From: Aristolochia californica
Taxonomy: Eukaryota; Streptophyta; Magnoliopsida; Piperales; Aristolochiaceae
Direction: 5' to 3'
Assembly: GCA_029961685.1 (NCBI GenBank)
Contig: JARWKL010000003.1
Coordinates: 16,664,884-16,728,883 of the forward strand
DNA: 64,000 nucleotides
A model generated the notes under the pieces. That model searched no databases. It was not told where the DNA came from and saw only the letters and a program-made list of their open reading frames with translations. The translations under genes were made by a program, and so were the position numbers. Below, piece after piece: positions 63,207-64,000 of the stretch (its first letter is position 1; each line of letters opens with the position of its first letter).

Positions 63207-63413
63207 AAACTTTCTGCCAGTTGGGGCAACTAGTGTAGCGTTCAATACCACAATCTCTTCGTCCGGGGTGTTACATTGCAACATTATCACCACTTGTGTC
63301 ATCCAGAGGGAACGCGGATGCCACAGATGCTACTTGGGGTGATGTGGCGACATTTAGGCACTTATACCTACCTTTGAGCTTGAGGATAAGCTCTTTCTCC
63401 AAGAGGGGTGTAA
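63207..63413 (+). pseudogene. Gypsy chromodomain tail of element A
   Basis: Plus strand: REGNADATDATWGDVATFRH, LYLPLSL, then in another frame FELEDKLFLQEG-like sequence ('ctttgagcttgaggataag') up to the polypurine tract 'aagaggggtgtaa'. Corresponds to the end of pol in G2 (52590-52660). It anchors element A to the gypsy lineage. Confidence 0.8.
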
Positions 63414-63786
63414 TGTTCTGATCTCAATAACAAGCCTATTCATGAAGAGGCGCAGTGGCTGAGTCATTTAGTATTAAGTTAACTATTTTTCTTTCAATTT
63501 ACTTTTACTTTATTTTGTTTGAGTTAAAGAGTTAATATGCTATAGGGGCATTATTGTAATATTTTATCTGGAACCTTGTTCGCGTTAACCCTTCTTAAGG
63601 GGTGAAAGAAATGAGAAAGGGGAAGTCTTGATTTAGAGTAAACAAGGGTTTTGAGTTCTCCTCAATGAACTCAGGGGTATGGGTTCTCCTTAACGAACCT
63701 AGGGTTTTCAAGCTTCCCTTCGACTTGATTCTTCTCTTATCTTCTTCTTCCCTACGAATCGCCATGTGAGATCCAGGACCATAACA
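63414..63786 (+). repeat. 3' LTR of element A
   Basis: 373 bp, TGTTCTGATCTCAATAAC to GGACCATAACA, matching the left LTR throughout. The remaining 214 bp of the window is AT-rich with an A run (63845-63862) and no recognisable feature. Confidence 0.9.
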
Positions 63787-64000
63787 CTGCTTGTAGAAAG
63801 AGAAATGTTATAGTTCTACAGGAAGCTAAATAATGTAGAAACCAAAAAAAAAAAAAAAAAAAGAACAAACAAACAAAAATAAAATCAGAGAATATCAAGA
63901 ACCATGAATATCTTGTTCCCTTTTTTGGATTGTTACATCTTAATACTTTTAATTTTCAAAACAAGAAATAAAATGATATTTCATTGTAAATATATAAATC

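Larger units (their letters stand above)
44945..63786 (+). mobile_element. Element A: gypsy-derived LTR element carrying host gene fragments
   Basis: Matching LTRs at 44945-45316 and 63414-63786 (372 and 373 bp), a primer site TGGTATCAAAGT (45319-45330) after the left LTR and 'aagaggggtgtaa' (polypurine tract) before the right one define a plus-strand element. Its last ~200 bp encode a gypsy chromodomain tail (DATWGDVATFRHLY). In place of pol it holds an acidic ORF with CDPK EF-hands, PPR pieces, a CDKAL1-type piece and an AIP2-type RING piece, all plus strand. Without G2, B and the N element inside it, it is ~4.4 kb. The outer flanks (CTTTG and CTGCT) do not form a clear duplication. Confidence 0.8.

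Noticed and set aside
44945..63791. A clear 5 bp target duplication around element A
   Set aside because: Flanks are CTTTG and CTGCT, which do not match; element A rests on its LTRs, primer site and polypurine tract instead.

Overview
This is repeat-dominated nuclear DNA of a flowering plant. Almost everything recognisable is an LTR retrotransposon or a fragment of one: Ty1/copia elements with YVDD-type reverse transcriptase, and Ty3/gypsy chromoviruses with a chromodomain tail. Most carry primer sites of the TGGTATCAGAGC type. The non-transposon sequences are plant-like: a pentatricopeptide-repeat (PPR) protein, vacuolar H+-pyrophosphatase, calcium-dependent protein kinase, an AIP2-type RING ligase and CCCTAAA telomere-like repeats. 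I found no intact host gene and no intact element; every coding region has stops, frameshifts or truncations. No tRNA, rRNA or CRISPR was seen. The species cannot be named from this window.

Layout. 1-3498: a TRIM-type LTR, four tandem copies of a ~396 bp repeat, and a purine-rich stretch. 3499-5593: a collapsed copia element with a second copia 3' end inside it. 5594-11457: low-complexity DNA and a series of decayed copia LTRs and gag/RT scraps. 11458-22315: a plus-strand LTR split by a ~7.9 kb minus-strand copia (C1, 11754-19661). C1 itself holds part of a non-autonomous LTR element carrying a ribosomal protein L35 pseudogene. A second copy of that non-autonomous family follows.

22316-38960: plus-strand copia C3 (target duplication CTTCC). 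It is interrupted by a TRIM (23694-24038), a solo LTR (25634-26220), and a 9.9 kb DNA-transposon-like element (26335-36243). That last element has terminal inverted repeats and a TAA (or longer) duplication. It carries a PIF/Harbinger-like C-terminus, a CDI-type glycosyltransferase fragment and a complete but dead gypsy G1 (27361-33422, duplication AATTT). 39116-43541: two minus-strand copia remnants. 43542-44944: nothing recognised.

44945-63786: the most interesting segment. A plus-strand gypsy-derived element (A, about 4.4 kb once insertions are removed) keeps LTRs, primer site, a gag-like start and a chromodomain tail. Its pol gene is replaced by fragments of host genes: an acidic ORF fused to CDPK EF-hands, PPR pieces, a CDKAL1-type radical-SAM methylthiotransferase and an AIP2-type RING ligase. 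It was later hit by gypsy G2 (duplication ATGTA), by a non-autonomous element (60334-63201), and by a second gene-carrying gypsy-derived element B (53627-58320, minus, duplication GGAGG). B holds a PPR / vacuolar pyrophosphatase / PPR chimera and contains a solo LTR of the G1 family (duplication GCGCA). The captured fragments lie in the sense direction of their carriers, as expected for retrotransposon transduction of host transcripts, but they are decayed and are unlikely to work as proteins.
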